Made by a program: the position numbers and the translations under genes. Below the pieces are notes generated by a model. That model saw nothing but the letters and a program-made list of their open reading frames with translations, searched no databases and was not told the origin of the DNA. From positions 124,001-188,000 of the forward strand of contig NZ_JACIEF010000002.1 of NCBI RefSeq assembly GCF_014196715.1: DNA of 64,000 bases, given 5' to 3'. Source of the DNA: Pedobacter zeae (lineage in GTDB: Bacteria > Bacteroidota > Bacteroidia > Sphingobacteriales > Sphingobacteriaceae). Numbering within the stretch: position 1 is the stretch's first letter; each line of letters begins with the position of its first letter. Positions 45,952 to 55,160 of the stretch are shown in pieces.

Positions 45952-46431
45952 TTAAAATAAACGGTCAAACGCGATAATGTATTTTGCGGGCTGAAGTTCC
46001 GTGATTTCGTAATTTGCCCAATCATTTTTGTTTGAAATGGTCATCTTCCAAAATGCTTTTCAGTATAGTTTAGAAAAAATGTTCGCCAAAATGACCCGCC
46101 TGTTCTTCGAAAATAAAGGGGCAAATGTTGAATCTACCAACAGCGTTGGCAAGACATTTTTGCAATTTACATTTTTCAACGCAAATAAAAATGGCTTTTA
46201 CTGATTGAGATAGCATAGTGGAGAATAACTTTTGCTGGTGGTACTGGTTTATAATAATCATTAACGAACAGGTATTCCGGTGCAATTTGTCAATCAAATC
46301 TGCATCCGGTTTGGCCCGAAACGGGCTGATCCATTGCATTGAAATACACAGCTTATGTTATTGAACTATACGCTTAATAAGGCGAAATAAAATATTTTTA
46401 AATAAAAACTATAAAATCTATAGAAATTATA
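45952..46431. other. about 480-bp spacer before the SAM riboswitch
   Basis: No gene supported; one minus-strand frame at 46070-46339 lacks motifs. AT-rich, with the riboswitch promoter at its end. Confidence 0.35.
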
Positions 46432-46439
46432 TACATTTG
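46432..46439 (+). promoter_or_regulatory. -7 element upstream of the SAM riboswitch
   Basis: TACATTTG fits TAnnTTTG, and 20 nt later the riboswitch P1 stem begins, which is the right distance for a transcript starting near 46446. Confidence 0.5.
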
Positions 46440-46458
46440 TGCCATTAATATTTTTTGA

Positions 46459-46551
46459 CTTATCCAGAAAGACGGAGGGAAAGGCCCTATGATGTCTTAG
46501 CAACCTGTTGCCAAATAAGGTGCTAAATCCTTCCCGTAAGGGAAAGATAAG
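46459..46551 (+). promoter_or_regulatory. SAM-I (S-box) riboswitch
   Basis: The S-box layout is present: P1 closed by CTTATC (46459-46464) and GATAAG (46546-46551), the conserved AGACGGAGGGAAAGGCCC kink-turn region, GATG...TTAGCAACC, AAGGTGCTAAATCC, and the P4 hairpin TTCCCGTAAGGGAA. It binds S-adenosylmethionine and normally lowers expression when SAM is high. It lies 51 nt before the cysteine desulfurase gene. No terminator is obvious between P1 and the ATG, so translational control is more likely; that is inference. Confidence 0.92.
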
Positions 46552-46602
46552 AATAACTTTCTCCGGAAATCTGAATAAGCAGTGGTGATTTAAAATTGAA
46601 AG

Positions 46603-47757
46603 ATGAATATTTATTTAGATAATGCAGCTACCACCCCGCTTGCCAATGAGGTTTTTACAGCCATGAAACCCTTTATTTTTGAATCATTTGCTAACCCGTC
46701 TTCGGCACACGCTTTAGGCAGGTACGCCAGAGAAGCCGTTGAGCGATCGAGAAAAGTGATTGCAGATGCTTTACATACAGGACCTGGAAATATTTTCTTT
46801 ACTTCCGGCGGAACCGAAGGTGATAATACCGCCATACTTTCGGCTATTTATCATCATAATATCCGCCTGGTCATTACGTCAAGGTTAGAGCATTATGCCG
46901 TTTTGAATCCACTCAAATCCTTAGCTGAAAGAGGGCTGATCAGGCTGGTCTATCTGGAAAACGATAGCAAGGGGAAATTATCGCTCACCGAGCTGGATAC
47001 TTTGCTCGAAAACGGAGAACCAGCTCTCATATCCTTAATGCATGGTAACAACGAAATCGGAAATTTAAATCCTATTTTGGAAATTGCCGATCTTGCTGAG
47101 CATCATGGAGCCATCTTCCATTCAGATACGGTGCAAACCATTGGCCATATCGATATTAATACGCGGCAGCTGGCACCCGATTTTCTGGTGGGCTCGGCAC
47201 ATAAATTTCACGGGCCGAAAGGTGTTGGCTTTTTATACGCAAAAGAACCGGCTAATTTGCATGCTTTTATTAAGGGAGGGGCTCAGGAATCGGGAAAGCG
47301 GGCAGGTACCGAAAACGTAGCGGGTATTGTGGGGATGGCAGCCGCACTTCAGCATGCCTGTAATAACCAAAAACTTTACGAAACACATATCCAATCGCTC
47401 AAAAAAAGACTGCTCAACGGGCTTACAAACCTTGCAGGAGTAAGCTTTAATGGCTATTCAGATCATCCTGACAGAAGTTTACCCACCGTATTGAGTGTTT
47501 CCATACCTACGCTACCCGATGGCACCAATCTGCTGCAGACTTTAGACAGGGCCGGCATATTTGTTTCTGGCGGAAGTGCCTGTTCTTCCAATCATTCCTC
47601 GCACGTGATTGAAGCTTTGAGAAACGGTAAAAATGAAGAAACCATCAGGTTCTCTTTCAGCCGGTATAATACCGGGGCAGAAATAGATGAAGTGGTTGCG
47701 CAATTGAACAACCTTTACCGCAATCGCCGGGAACAGCCGAAACTGCGTTATGCTTAA
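46603..47757 (+). CDS. cysteine desulfurase (NifS/IscS-like), SAM-riboswitch controlled
   Basis: A 384-residue PLP enzyme that removes sulfur from cysteine as an enzyme-bound persulfide, leaving alanine. Visible: YLDNAATTPL start, TSGGTEGDN, LMHGNNEIGN, HSDTVQTIGH, PLP lysine K201 in SAHKFHGPKGVG, and the persulfide Cys327 in SGGSACSSNHSSHV. No IscU, SufE or Fe-S assembly gene is nearby, and it is preceded by a SAM riboswitch, so a role in sulfur scavenging is more likely than housekeeping Fe-S assembly. It shares the family with the gene at 57377-58531. TlpA follows 39 nt downstream. Confidence 0.93.
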   Translation: MNIYLDNAATTPLANEVFTAMKPFIFESFANPSSAHALGRYAREAVERSRKVIADALHTGPGNIFFTSGGTEGDNTAILSAIYHHNIRLVITSRLEHYAVLNPLKSLAERGLIRLVYLENDSKGKLSLTELDTLLENGEPALISLMHGNNEIGNLNPILEIADLAEHHGAIFHSDTVQTIGHIDINTRQLAPDFLVGSAHKFHGPKGVGFLYAKEPANLHAFIKGGAQESGKRAGTENVAGIVGMAAALQHACNNQKLYETHIQSLKKRLLNGLTNLAGVSFNGYSDHPDRSLPTVLSVSIPTLPDGTNLLQTLDRAGIFVSGGSACSSNHSSHVIEALRNGKNEETIRFSFSRYNTGAEIDEVVAQLNNLYRNRREQPKLRYA

Positions 47758-47796
47758 AAATAATTCCTAATCATACATCAATAAAATCAATCTGAA

Positions 47797-48924
47797 ATGA
47801 AAAAAACACTACTCGCTGCAGTTGCTGTACTGCCACTGGCTGCACTGGCACAAAAGCCATTCTCGTTAAACGGAACCCTAAAAAATGATAAAGGCAATGA
47901 GAAAATTTACCTCAGCTATTCGAAAGAAGGTAAAACGTTTTTAGACTCCACTGAATTAAAAAACGGCACTTTTGCTTTTAAAGGCGAAATAGGTGATCCG
48001 TTAAGGGCCTCGGTTTATAAAAAGCCGGCAGAGAAGAATGGGAAACGCGATTTCTTGTCCATTTACCTGGAACCTGCCAATATTCAGCTGGTATCGGCCG
48101 ATTCATTAAAAAATGCTTCCATCAGCGGGTCGAAAGTAAATGCCGATAATGAAAAACTTAAGGCTTTAACCAAGCCGGTTCAGGATAAACTGGCTGCAAT
48201 TAATAGCGAATTTGGTAAATTAACCGCCGAACAACGGAAAGACAAAGCCTTAACTGAAGCCATTTATAAACGCTATGAGACTGCCAGTAAAGAACTGGAG
48301 CCCATTTATATCGGTTTTGCCCGTTCAAACCCGCAATCTTACGTCAGCTTATCAGCCATCTCCCAGATCGCAACCAGCGAATCTGCCCAGCCTGAAGCAG
48401 AAAAGGCTTACGCAGCTTTAAGCCAGGACCTTAAAGACAGCAAATCGGGCAGAGATATTTCAACCTATTTCAACGCCGTAAAAAATACCAAAATAGGCCT
48501 TCGGGCGATAGATTTTACACAAAATGATGTGAATGACAAACCTGTAAAATTATCTGATTTTAAAGGTAAATATGTTCTGGTCGATTTCTGGGCATCGTGG
48601 TGTGGTCCGTGCAGACAGGAAAACCCTAATGTAGTGGCTGCCTATAACCAATATAAAGACAAAGGTTTTACTGTTTTAGGGGTTTCTCTGGATCAGCCTG
48701 GTAAAAAAGAAGCCTGGTTAAAAGCCATTGCCGACGATCAGTTAGCCTGGACACACGTTTCTGATTTAAAATTCTGGGATAATGCCGTAGCCAAACAATA
48801 TGGTATCCGTTCCATTCCGGCAAATTTCCTGATTGATCCAAACGGAAAAATTGTTGCCAAAGGACTCAGGGGGGAGGCTTTAAAAGAAAAACTGGCTTCG
48901 TTACTTGATGCTAAAACCAAATAA
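47797..48924 (+). CDS. TlpA-like thiol:disulfide oxidoreductase
   Basis: A 375-residue periplasmic protein with signal peptide MKKTLLAAVAVLPLAALAQ. The first ~200 residues are a DUF4369-like beta domain plus helical linker (FSLNGTLKNDKGNEKIYLSYS), the last ~140 a thioredoxin fold with active site FWASWCGPCRQENP and cis-Pro region IRSIPANFLIDPNGKI. It reduces disulfides in the periplasm. Located between the desulfurase and SusC; it could reduce imported cystine-like substrates. The periplasmic electron supply may be the DsbD pair at 59-61 kb. Confidence 0.93.
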   Translation: MKKTLLAAVAVLPLAALAQKPFSLNGTLKNDKGNEKIYLSYSKEGKTFLDSTELKNGTFAFKGEIGDPLRASVYKKPAEKNGKRDFLSIYLEPANIQLVSADSLKNASISGSKVNADNEKLKALTKPVQDKLAAINSEFGKLTAEQRKDKALTEAIYKRYETASKELEPIYIGFARSNPQSYVSLSAISQIATSESAQPEAEKAYAALSQDLKDSKSGRDISTYFNAVKNTKIGLRAIDFTQNDVNDKPVKLSDFKGKYVLVDFWASWCGPCRQENPNVVAAYNQYKDKGFTVLGVSLDQPGKKEAWLKAIADDQLAWTHVSDLKFWDNAVAKQYGIRSIPANFLIDPNGKIVAKGLRGEALKEKLASLLDAKTK

Positions 48925-49316
48925 TCACATTTAATAAAATTTAGAAAAAACAGGGGCAAAAATGACAACCAGCTTTTGCGCAATTGCGTAAAAGTTTACC
49001 GGATAAAAAACAGGGGCGATTGAGGCCGCCCCTGAATAAGTGATCGATCACGGTATGTGACTACTAATGCTGAATTAATATTTAACCACTTAAAATCTAA
49101 TATAATGAAAATATCCTAATTATTTAGTTGCTCCTGCAACTTATTAGCGAAACTATGTGCCCAATCATTGGCAACATGCGCTAGATCTATTTATGCCACT
49201 GCATTTTTTTTGACATATTTTAAGGTTAAAGGTTTAACCAAACGTGTTAAAACCGGCTTTGGCGAATACATAAATGCCGTTTGGCATCACTAATCATATT
49301 AATCTTCATAAATGAA
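48925..49316. other. 392-bp spacer inside the sulfur locus
   Basis: Between tlpA and susC. It contains a perfect 8-bp stem CAGGGGCG / CGCCCCTG (49011-49018, 49027-49034) without a T tract, and the 13-bp repeat AAAAAACAGGGGC near 48944 and 49004. No ORF. Whether the SAM-controlled transcript crosses this gap is open. Confidence 0.45.
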
Positions 49317-52307
49317 ATGAAACGAAAAATACTTTCGCTTGTTATACTATGCCTTGTCGTAACCTTTCCGGTATTTTCACAAAATAAAGTGATTACCGGA
49401 AAAGTTGTAGCAGCAGAAGATGGTCTTCCCATCCCCGCTGTATCTATCCGGATTCCGGGAACAAAAGCCGGGACACAAACTGACGCAAATGGTAACTATT
49501 CCATCGCTCTTCCGCCATCTGCCAGATCAATCGAATTCAGCTTTCTGGGCTTCATTACTGTCCGCGAAACGATCAATGCCAGAAGGGTAATCAACATCTC
49601 TTTAAAATCAGACGCAACGGGTTTGGATGAAGTGGTGGTAACCGGATTTGGGCAAACCACAAAAAAAAGGGATATTACCGGAGCTGTATCGAGTATTTCT
49701 TCAAAAGAAATTGAAAAAGTGCCCCTGGTAAGCTTCGACAGGGCCATGCAAGGTACGTTGCCTGGCGTGCGCGTAAATACCAATTCAGGTACACCTGGTT
49801 CGTCGGTAAGTGTTTTAATCCGTGGTACGGGTTCATTTAATGCCAGCACGGCTCCATTATATATTGTTGATGGTATCCAGGTTAACTCAGGCGATTTAAC
49901 CCGAAGCTTATCCACGTCCAATATTCTCAGTAACCTTAACCCTGATGATATTGAAACCATCGATGTGTTAAAAGATGCTTCGTCAGCGTCCATTTATGGC
50001 TCGCAAGCCGCAAATGGTGTGGTTATTATTACTACCAAACGGGGTAAAGCGGGTAGGACCGAATTCGATTTCAGCAGCTATTTTGGTTATGCCGAAGAGG
50101 TAGATCGTTTAGATGTATTAAACGGACCGGAATGGTTATCGGTTTATACCGAAGAAAACGTTAACCGTTATGGTGCCAACAGTTCGCAGGTTGTGGGTAC
50201 CTCAGGCGTTAAAACTGTTTTTGGCGCAGATCCGGCCGCAGCCCCAACCTATAGCTGGTACGATGCTGCATACCGTAAAGGCCATACCCAAAACTATCAG
50301 CTTACCGCCCGGGGAGGCGATGCCAAAACCAAATTTTATATCTCGGCAGGTTTATTTGACCAAAAAGGTCAGCAAATACAACAGGATTTTAAAAGGGGTA
50401 CATTTAAAACCAATCTCGAGCATCATGTAAACAACAAGCTTTCGCTCGAAGCCAATATCAACTTAAGTACCTTTACCCAGAACGGTACACTCAGCGGTTC
50501 TACATTTGCTAATCCATCATTTGGGGCCAATTTCCTTATTCCTACCCAGGCGGTTTACACAGCCAGCGGAGATTATAATGAGCCCCTGCTCGGGGCGGTA
50601 GCCACTAACCCCATCAAATCGGCTAATTACGATATCAATAAAGGTACCACTAACCAGCTGCAGGGGATTTTTGCTTTAAATTATAAGATTATCGATGACC
50701 TCAAATTCAGGGTTACCGGTTCGATAGATTATGGCGATATCAAAGAAGACCGTTTCCAGGATCCGAGAACCAGGGATGGGGCGGCACCCAATGGCCGTTA
50801 TACCTTTCTCGATACCGAGTTTAAAAATTATCAAACCAATGCCACATTAAACTACAGCCATTTATTTGGCGCCAAACATAAAGTTTCCGGTCTGGTAGGT
50901 TTCGAGTATCGCCACCAGGTTAATAATACCGTTACCACCCAAAAAACCGGCTTCCCTAACTATTTATTCCGGACCCTGAACGGAGGTACTGTTCTGGCAT
51001 CTATATCATCGGGCTTTACCGAGTTTAAAAATCTGGGTTATTTTGCAAGGGGCGAATATGCTTTTGACGATAAGTATATTGTTAACGGAACCATCCGTTA
51101 CGACGGAAACTCCCGCTTTGGCGAAAATCGGAAATTCGGGCTCTTTGGTTCGGGTTCATTAACCTGGAGACTGTCGAGAGAAAATTTCCTGAAAGAGGTG
51201 AGATGGCTTAGCGACTGGAAAATCAGAACCAGCTACGGAAAAGTGGGTAACTCTGGTATTGGTAATTTTGCCTCCCTTTCTACCTTTGGTTCCAACTCCG
51301 GTTACAACGGGATCGGTGGTATTTCGCCCGGCGGTTTACCTAATGTGGAGCTGACCTGGGAAGATAGTTACACCCTTAATTTAGGAACTGATGTTTCGTT
51401 ATTTAACAACCGGTTGAGTTTTACAGCAGAATTCTATAATAAACTGAATAAAAACCTGCTCTTAACCCGCACATTGCCCAGTACAAGTGGTTACAGCGGG
51501 GTAAGTGATAATGCCGGCAAAATGCAGAACCGGGGTTTCGAATTCCAGCTCAACTCCCAAAATTTAACCGGAAAATTTAAATGGAATACCTCATTCAATA
51601 TTTCCTACAATAAAAATAAAGTTCTTCAGCTCATTACGGATGATCTTGACCCGAGGTTCCAATTGGTTGGAAATTCGGTAAGCAGGGTTTTATCTTACCA
51701 GTATGCCGGGGTGAATCCGGCTGATGGAAGGCCACTTTGGTTAGATGCCAATAATAACCTTACCTATAACTTAACGGCTAACGACAGGAGGATAATCGGA
51801 GATACCCAGCAGAAATATTTTGGTGGTTTTACCAATAACTTTTCTTACGAGGGTATTGGCCTCGATATTTTCTTCCAGTATGCTACCGGTTTCTTACTGT
51901 TCGATCAGAACAAAAACTTCCTTGATAGTTATGCCAATGCATCGAACCGCAGTACTGATGTATTTAGAAGATGGACAAGCCCCGGGCAGATTACTGATGT
52001 TCCGCAGGCCTATACAGGAGGTAATTATGTGAGTGGCGGAGTGGCTTCGAGTGCTTACAGCACCTCCTCAACACAGTGGTATAAACCCGGCGATTACCTC
52101 AGGTTAAAAGAGGTAAGGTTATCTTACCAACTGCCTAAAGCTTTAATTACTAAAGCCAGGTTAAATAATGTACTGCTTTATGCAACCGGAACCAATCTGT
52201 TAACCTGGACCAAGTATACCGGTATTGATCCTGAAACGGTATTATCTGATAATGGAGGTGTACCGCAGGCAAGAACCTATACCCTTGGCTTCCAAATTGG
52301 ACTGTAA
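49317..52307 (+). CDS. SusC-family TonB-dependent transporter of the sulfur locus
   Basis: A 996-residue SusC (ATG 49317; the in-frame TTG at 49281 is upstream of the signal peptide MKRKILSLVILCLVVTFPVFSQ). Domains as in the family: ITGKVVAAEDGLPIPAVSIRIPG, LDEVVVTGFGQTTKKR, IRGTGSFNASTAPLYIVDG, VLKDASSASIYGSQAANGVVIITTKRG, barrel to TLGFQIGL. It is about 90 residues shorter than the two other SusC here, the range often seen for transporters of small or peptide-like substrates. SusD follows at 11 nt. The substrate is inferred, from context only, to be a sulfur compound. Confidence 0.93.
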   Translation: MKRKILSLVILCLVVTFPVFSQNKVITGKVVAAEDGLPIPAVSIRIPGTKAGTQTDANGNYSIALPPSARSIEFSFLGFITVRETINARRVINISLKSDATGLDEVVVTGFGQTTKKRDITGAVSSISSKEIEKVPLVSFDRAMQGTLPGVRVNTNSGTPGSSVSVLIRGTGSFNASTAPLYIVDGIQVNSGDLTRSLSTSNILSNLNPDDIETIDVLKDASSASIYGSQAANGVVIITTKRGKAGRTEFDFSSYFGYAEEVDRLDVLNGPEWLSVYTEENVNRYGANSSQVVGTSGVKTVFGADPAAAPTYSWYDAAYRKGHTQNYQLTARGGDAKTKFYISAGLFDQKGQQIQQDFKRGTFKTNLEHHVNNKLSLEANINLSTFTQNGTLSGSTFANPSFGANFLIPTQAVYTASGDYNEPLLGAVATNPIKSANYDINKGTTNQLQGIFALNYKIIDDLKFRVTGSIDYGDIKEDRFQDPRTRDGAAPNGRYTFLDTEFKNYQTNATLNYSHLFGAKHKVSGLVGFEYRHQVNNTVTTQKTGFPNYLFRTLNGGTVLASISSGFTEFKNLGYFARGEYAFDDKYIVNGTIRYDGNSRFGENRKFGLFGSGSLTWRLSRENFLKEVRWLSDWKIRTSYGKVGNSGIGNFASLSTFGSNSGYNGIGGISPGGLPNVELTWEDSYTLNLGTDVSLFNNRLSFTAEFYNKLNKNLLLTRTLPSTSGYSGVSDNAGKMQNRGFEFQLNSQNLTGKFKWNTSFNISYNKNKVLQLITDDLDPRFQLVGNSVSRVLSYQYAGVNPADGRPLWLDANNNLTYNLTANDRRIIGDTQQKYFGGFTNNFSYEGIGLDIFFQYATGFLLFDQNKNFLDSYANASNRSTDVFRRWTSPGQITDVPQAYTGGNYVSGGVASSAYSTSSTQWYKPGDYLRLKEVRLSYQLPKALITKARLNNVLLYATGTNLLTWTKYTGIDPETVLSDNGGVPQARTYTLGFQIGL

Positions 52308-52318
52308 AAAATATCAAA

Positions 52319-53767
52319 ATGAAAACATACATATATATATTTATCTTCTTAACACTTTTGGGGTTTTCGGGTTGTAAAAAAACGCTCGAAACTGCTCCGA
52401 AAGATTCCATAGCCTCATCGCAGGCGCTAACCAATTTAACCGGTGTAAGCAGTTTACTCAATACCGTTTACAGTAACCTAAGGGGAACCGGTTATTATGG
52501 GCAGTCGTTTAAAATTAATCCGGATATTATGGCCGACAACATTTATCCGATTCCGGGGCTTAATTCCAATCGCCTGATCACCAATTCGATAAATGCACCG
52601 GGTGCCCACATGAGCCTGTGGGGCTTATATACCTCGGGCATTAATCAGGCAAACCTGGTGATCCAGGCAGTGGGCAATGTTGCCGGGAGCCAGGCAGACA
52701 AGAATAAAATTTTAGGTCAGGCTTATGGCCTCCGGGCCTTGTTTTACTGGGACCTGGTAAAACTTTACGGTTATAACCCTCAATTTATTGTTAACGGATT
52801 TAACAAAGGGGTTCCGCTGGTTTTAAAACCTACGGCAACATTGGCCGATGTAGCTTTTCCGGCCAGGAACACAGTTGAAGAAGTTTATAAACAGGTCGAA
52901 ACCGATCTTTTGGCGGCAGAAAACCTGCTCGATAATTCGGCAGGAAACCGTTACGTAACCAAAACCGTGGCTCAGGCTATTTTATCAAAAGTTTATTTAT
53001 ACTGGGGTAAATATACCGAATCTGCAACTTATGCCGATAAGGCTATTGCTGCGGCAGGCTCTACTTTTGTTACGGGGGCAGCTTATACTTCGAGCTTTTA
53101 TGCCGACAATAATCCGGAGGCTATATTCAATATTGTAATCACTTCAGAACAATCGAACATTAACGAATCTTTACAATCGTACTATGCCCAGTTTCCGGCC
53201 GATTACAGTAAACGCCAGGATCAGGCAGCTTTTGATAACAATAGCGAACCGAAAGTGGGTTACGGCGATTTTACACCAACACCTGAGTTGCTGGCTTTAT
53301 ACGAAAATGACGATGTAAGAAGGGGAACCATTACTACAGGGAAGAAAAGTAATGTAACTGTTAATTATGTACGTAAATGGGTACCCACCAATGGCGTTAA
53401 TTTTTTGCAGAATATTCCGTTGTTACGGATTTCGGAGTTATACCTCATCCGGGCAGAAGCGAATTTCAGGGCGGGCACCGCTATAGGTGCAACTGCACAG
53501 AGCGATTTGGATAAAATCCGCAACAGGGCAGGTTTAACCAGTGTGCCGGTTTCGATCGCTGCAATTTTAAAAGAACGTAGAATTGAACTTGCTTTTGAAG
53601 GCGACCGCTGGTTTGATCTGGTGCGGCTTGGTCTCGATGTGCCCAAATCGAGCGCATTAGGTTCAATTGCACCCATCGCCTACAATACCGATTACCGGAT
53701 CCTTGCGCCAATACCACAATCAGACCTAAGCGTTAACCCAAATCTTATTAAAAATCCAGGTTATTAA
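52319..53767 (+). CDS. SusD-family lipoprotein of the sulfur locus
   Basis: A 482-residue lipoprotein with lipobox LGFSGC then KKTL. SusD blocks: ASSQALTNLTGVSSLLNTVYSNLR, ILGQAYGLRALFYWDLVKLYGYNP, VAQAILSKVYLYWGKYTESATYADKAI, LLRISELYLIRAEANFRAG, ILKERRIELAFEGDRWFDLVRLG, RILAPIPQSDLSVNPNLIKNPGY. It binds substrate at the cell surface for the preceding SusC. A small lipoprotein gene follows 14 nt downstream. Confidence 0.94.
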   Translation: MKTYIYIFIFLTLLGFSGCKKTLETAPKDSIASSQALTNLTGVSSLLNTVYSNLRGTGYYGQSFKINPDIMADNIYPIPGLNSNRLITNSINAPGAHMSLWGLYTSGINQANLVIQAVGNVAGSQADKNKILGQAYGLRALFYWDLVKLYGYNPQFIVNGFNKGVPLVLKPTATLADVAFPARNTVEEVYKQVETDLLAAENLLDNSAGNRYVTKTVAQAILSKVYLYWGKYTESATYADKAIAAAGSTFVTGAAYTSSFYADNNPEAIFNIVITSEQSNINESLQSYYAQFPADYSKRQDQAAFDNNSEPKVGYGDFTPTPELLALYENDDVRRGTITTGKKSNVTVNYVRKWVPTNGVNFLQNIPLLRISELYLIRAEANFRAGTAIGATAQSDLDKIRNRAGLTSVPVSIAAILKERRIELAFEGDRWFDLVRLGLDVPKSSALGSIAPIAYNTDYRILAPIPQSDLSVNPNLIKNPGY

Positions 53768-53781
53768 AAACGATTATCAAT

Positions 53782-54210
53782 ATGAAAAGAATACAAGTTC
53801 CGGCCATTTTAATGCTGCTTTTTCTGTTTAGCTGCAAGAAATACCGGGTTGAATACGATCAGCCTTCGCAGGTAGAATTTAAGCCCATTACCGCCACCCT
53901 GGCAAAAGGAACAGTGGCTGCTCCTGGCAGTGTAACCATCCTGGTGCAGTTGGTTGGGCCGCAAAGGGATGCCGATGTAAATGTAGAGTATGTAGTAGAT
54001 CCGGCCAGTACGGCTGTTTCAGGTACCCATTATACCACATCCGGTGCGGCCGGGAAAATTACCATACCGGCCCACAGCAGTTCGGCCCAGATTGTGCTCA
54101 CGGCAATTCCGGCTAACCTGACAATAGCTAAAAAGTTAATATTAACGCTTAAAGACGGCGCTTTACCGGTAAGTCCAAATTATAAAACTTCTACTATAAC
54201 GCTTCAATAA
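53782..54210 (+). CDS. small DUF4843/calx-beta-like surface lipoprotein
   Basis: 142 residues; lipobox LFLFSC then KKYRV. The mature part is an immunoglobulin-like beta sandwich with GSVTILVQLVGPQRDADVNVEYVVDPASTAVSGTHYTT and IPAHSSSAQIVLTAIP, the pattern of DUF4843/calx-beta proteins that follow susCD genes. It probably joins the SusCD complex at the surface. A hairpin follows. Confidence 0.75.
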   Translation: MKRIQVPAILMLLFLFSCKKYRVEYDQPSQVEFKPITATLAKGTVAAPGSVTILVQLVGPQRDADVNVEYVVDPASTAVSGTHYTTSGAAGKITIPAHSSSAQIVLTAIPANLTIAKKLILTLKDGALPVSPNYKTSTITLQ

Positions 54211-54216
54211 CTATAT

Positions 54217-54244
54217 GCCGGCAGCAGGCAATGTTGCCGGCTTT
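54217..54244 (+). terminator. terminator after the sulfur-locus susCD operon
   Basis: GCCGGCA / TGCCGGC stem with a short weak T tract (CTTTAT). Confidence 0.55.
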
Positions 54245-54626
54245 ATAATTTGCCTCATGAAAAGAGTTTAAAGGCTATTCTCTTAATTTTAATTAACATG
54301 TGTGATTGCACGATCATGCTCTTTGCCCAACTGTACAGGATATAAATGGCAAAGGGATATCAGGTGAAAAGTGATAATCGGAATTGCCTGCACGGCATTC
54401 CTGTTCACTGGGTTTTCAATAGGAGTTAGTCTATCAGGACTATGGATATAATAGCTTTATCTGTCGATTAATTTTCGTATTTTGTTTGTTTTTCTGGTTT
54501 ATTTTTTTGTTATTGAAAAGAATGTCGATTTTATTTCAGCAGTATTTTCAGTTTGCTGAATTATTTTTATTTTTAAAGAATTAAATCTGGTAGTATGCAC
54601 TACCTCCGGAACCAAGGCTAACTTAT
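54245..54626. other. about 380-bp spacer before the Lrp/AsnC regulator
   Basis: No gene. AT-rich in the last 150 bp where the regulator's promoter should lie; a TATTTTG box near 54477 is one base short of consensus. Confidence 0.35.
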
Positions 54627-55100
54627 ATGAACGAAACGATCAGGGATCTTGACCCTACAGACCAGGAGATTTTGAGGATTCTTCAGCATGATGCATCCAT
54701 CACGCATAAACAGCTCTCCGATAAGCTTCATAAATCGATAGCCACCATTCACGAGCGTATCCGCAAGTTAAAGAACCTGGGCTATATCCTTAAAACTGTT
54801 GCCATTCTCGACAGAAAAAAGATCAACCGTAATTTAATAGCCTTCAGCCAGGTACTGCTGAACGATCATACCGCCGAAACCCTTAAAGGTTTCGAGGATG
54901 CGGTGGCCAAATACCCCGAAGTGATGGAATGTTTTCAGATGACCGGCTCCTTTGACTTCGTTCTTCGTGTAGCAACCAGCGACATGGAAGCTTATCACGA
55001 CTTCTATCGCAACAAGCTGGCCATTTTACCGAATATTACAACGGTGCAAAGTTTTTTTGTGCTTTCTGAGACGAAGAGCGAAACAGCGTACCCGATTTAA
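54627..55100 (+). CDS. Lrp/AsnC-family regulator
   Basis: A 157-residue regulator: winged HTH at the N-terminus (LDPTDQEILRILQHDASITHKQLSDKLHKSIATIHERIRKLKNLGYI) and the RAM/AsnC ligand domain (MECFQMTGSFDFVLRVATSDMEAYHDFYRNKLA). Lrp/AsnC proteins sense amino acids; some, such as E. coli DecR, sense cysteine and control its degradation. Between two divergently organised sulfur operons it is the obvious candidate regulator for both. Ligand is inference. Confidence 0.9.
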   Translation: MNETIRDLDPTDQEILRILQHDASITHKQLSDKLHKSIATIHERIRKLKNLGYILKTVAILDRKKINRNLIAFSQVLLNDHTAETLKGFEDAVAKYPEVMECFQMTGSFDFVLRVATSDMEAYHDFYRNKLAILPNITTVQSFFVLSETKSETAYPI

Positions 55101-55160
55101 ACTTTTAAACCCATTTCTGGTTTTGAGGGATAGAGTCCTCAATAAGGCAGGCATATTACC

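Noticed and set aside
46070-46339. 89-codon minus-strand ORF before the riboswitch
   Set aside because: No motif or start context; lies in AT-rich spacer.
46603-47757. Fe-S cluster assembly operon
   Set aside because: No IscU, SufBCD, SufE or ferredoxin gene accompanies either desulfurase.
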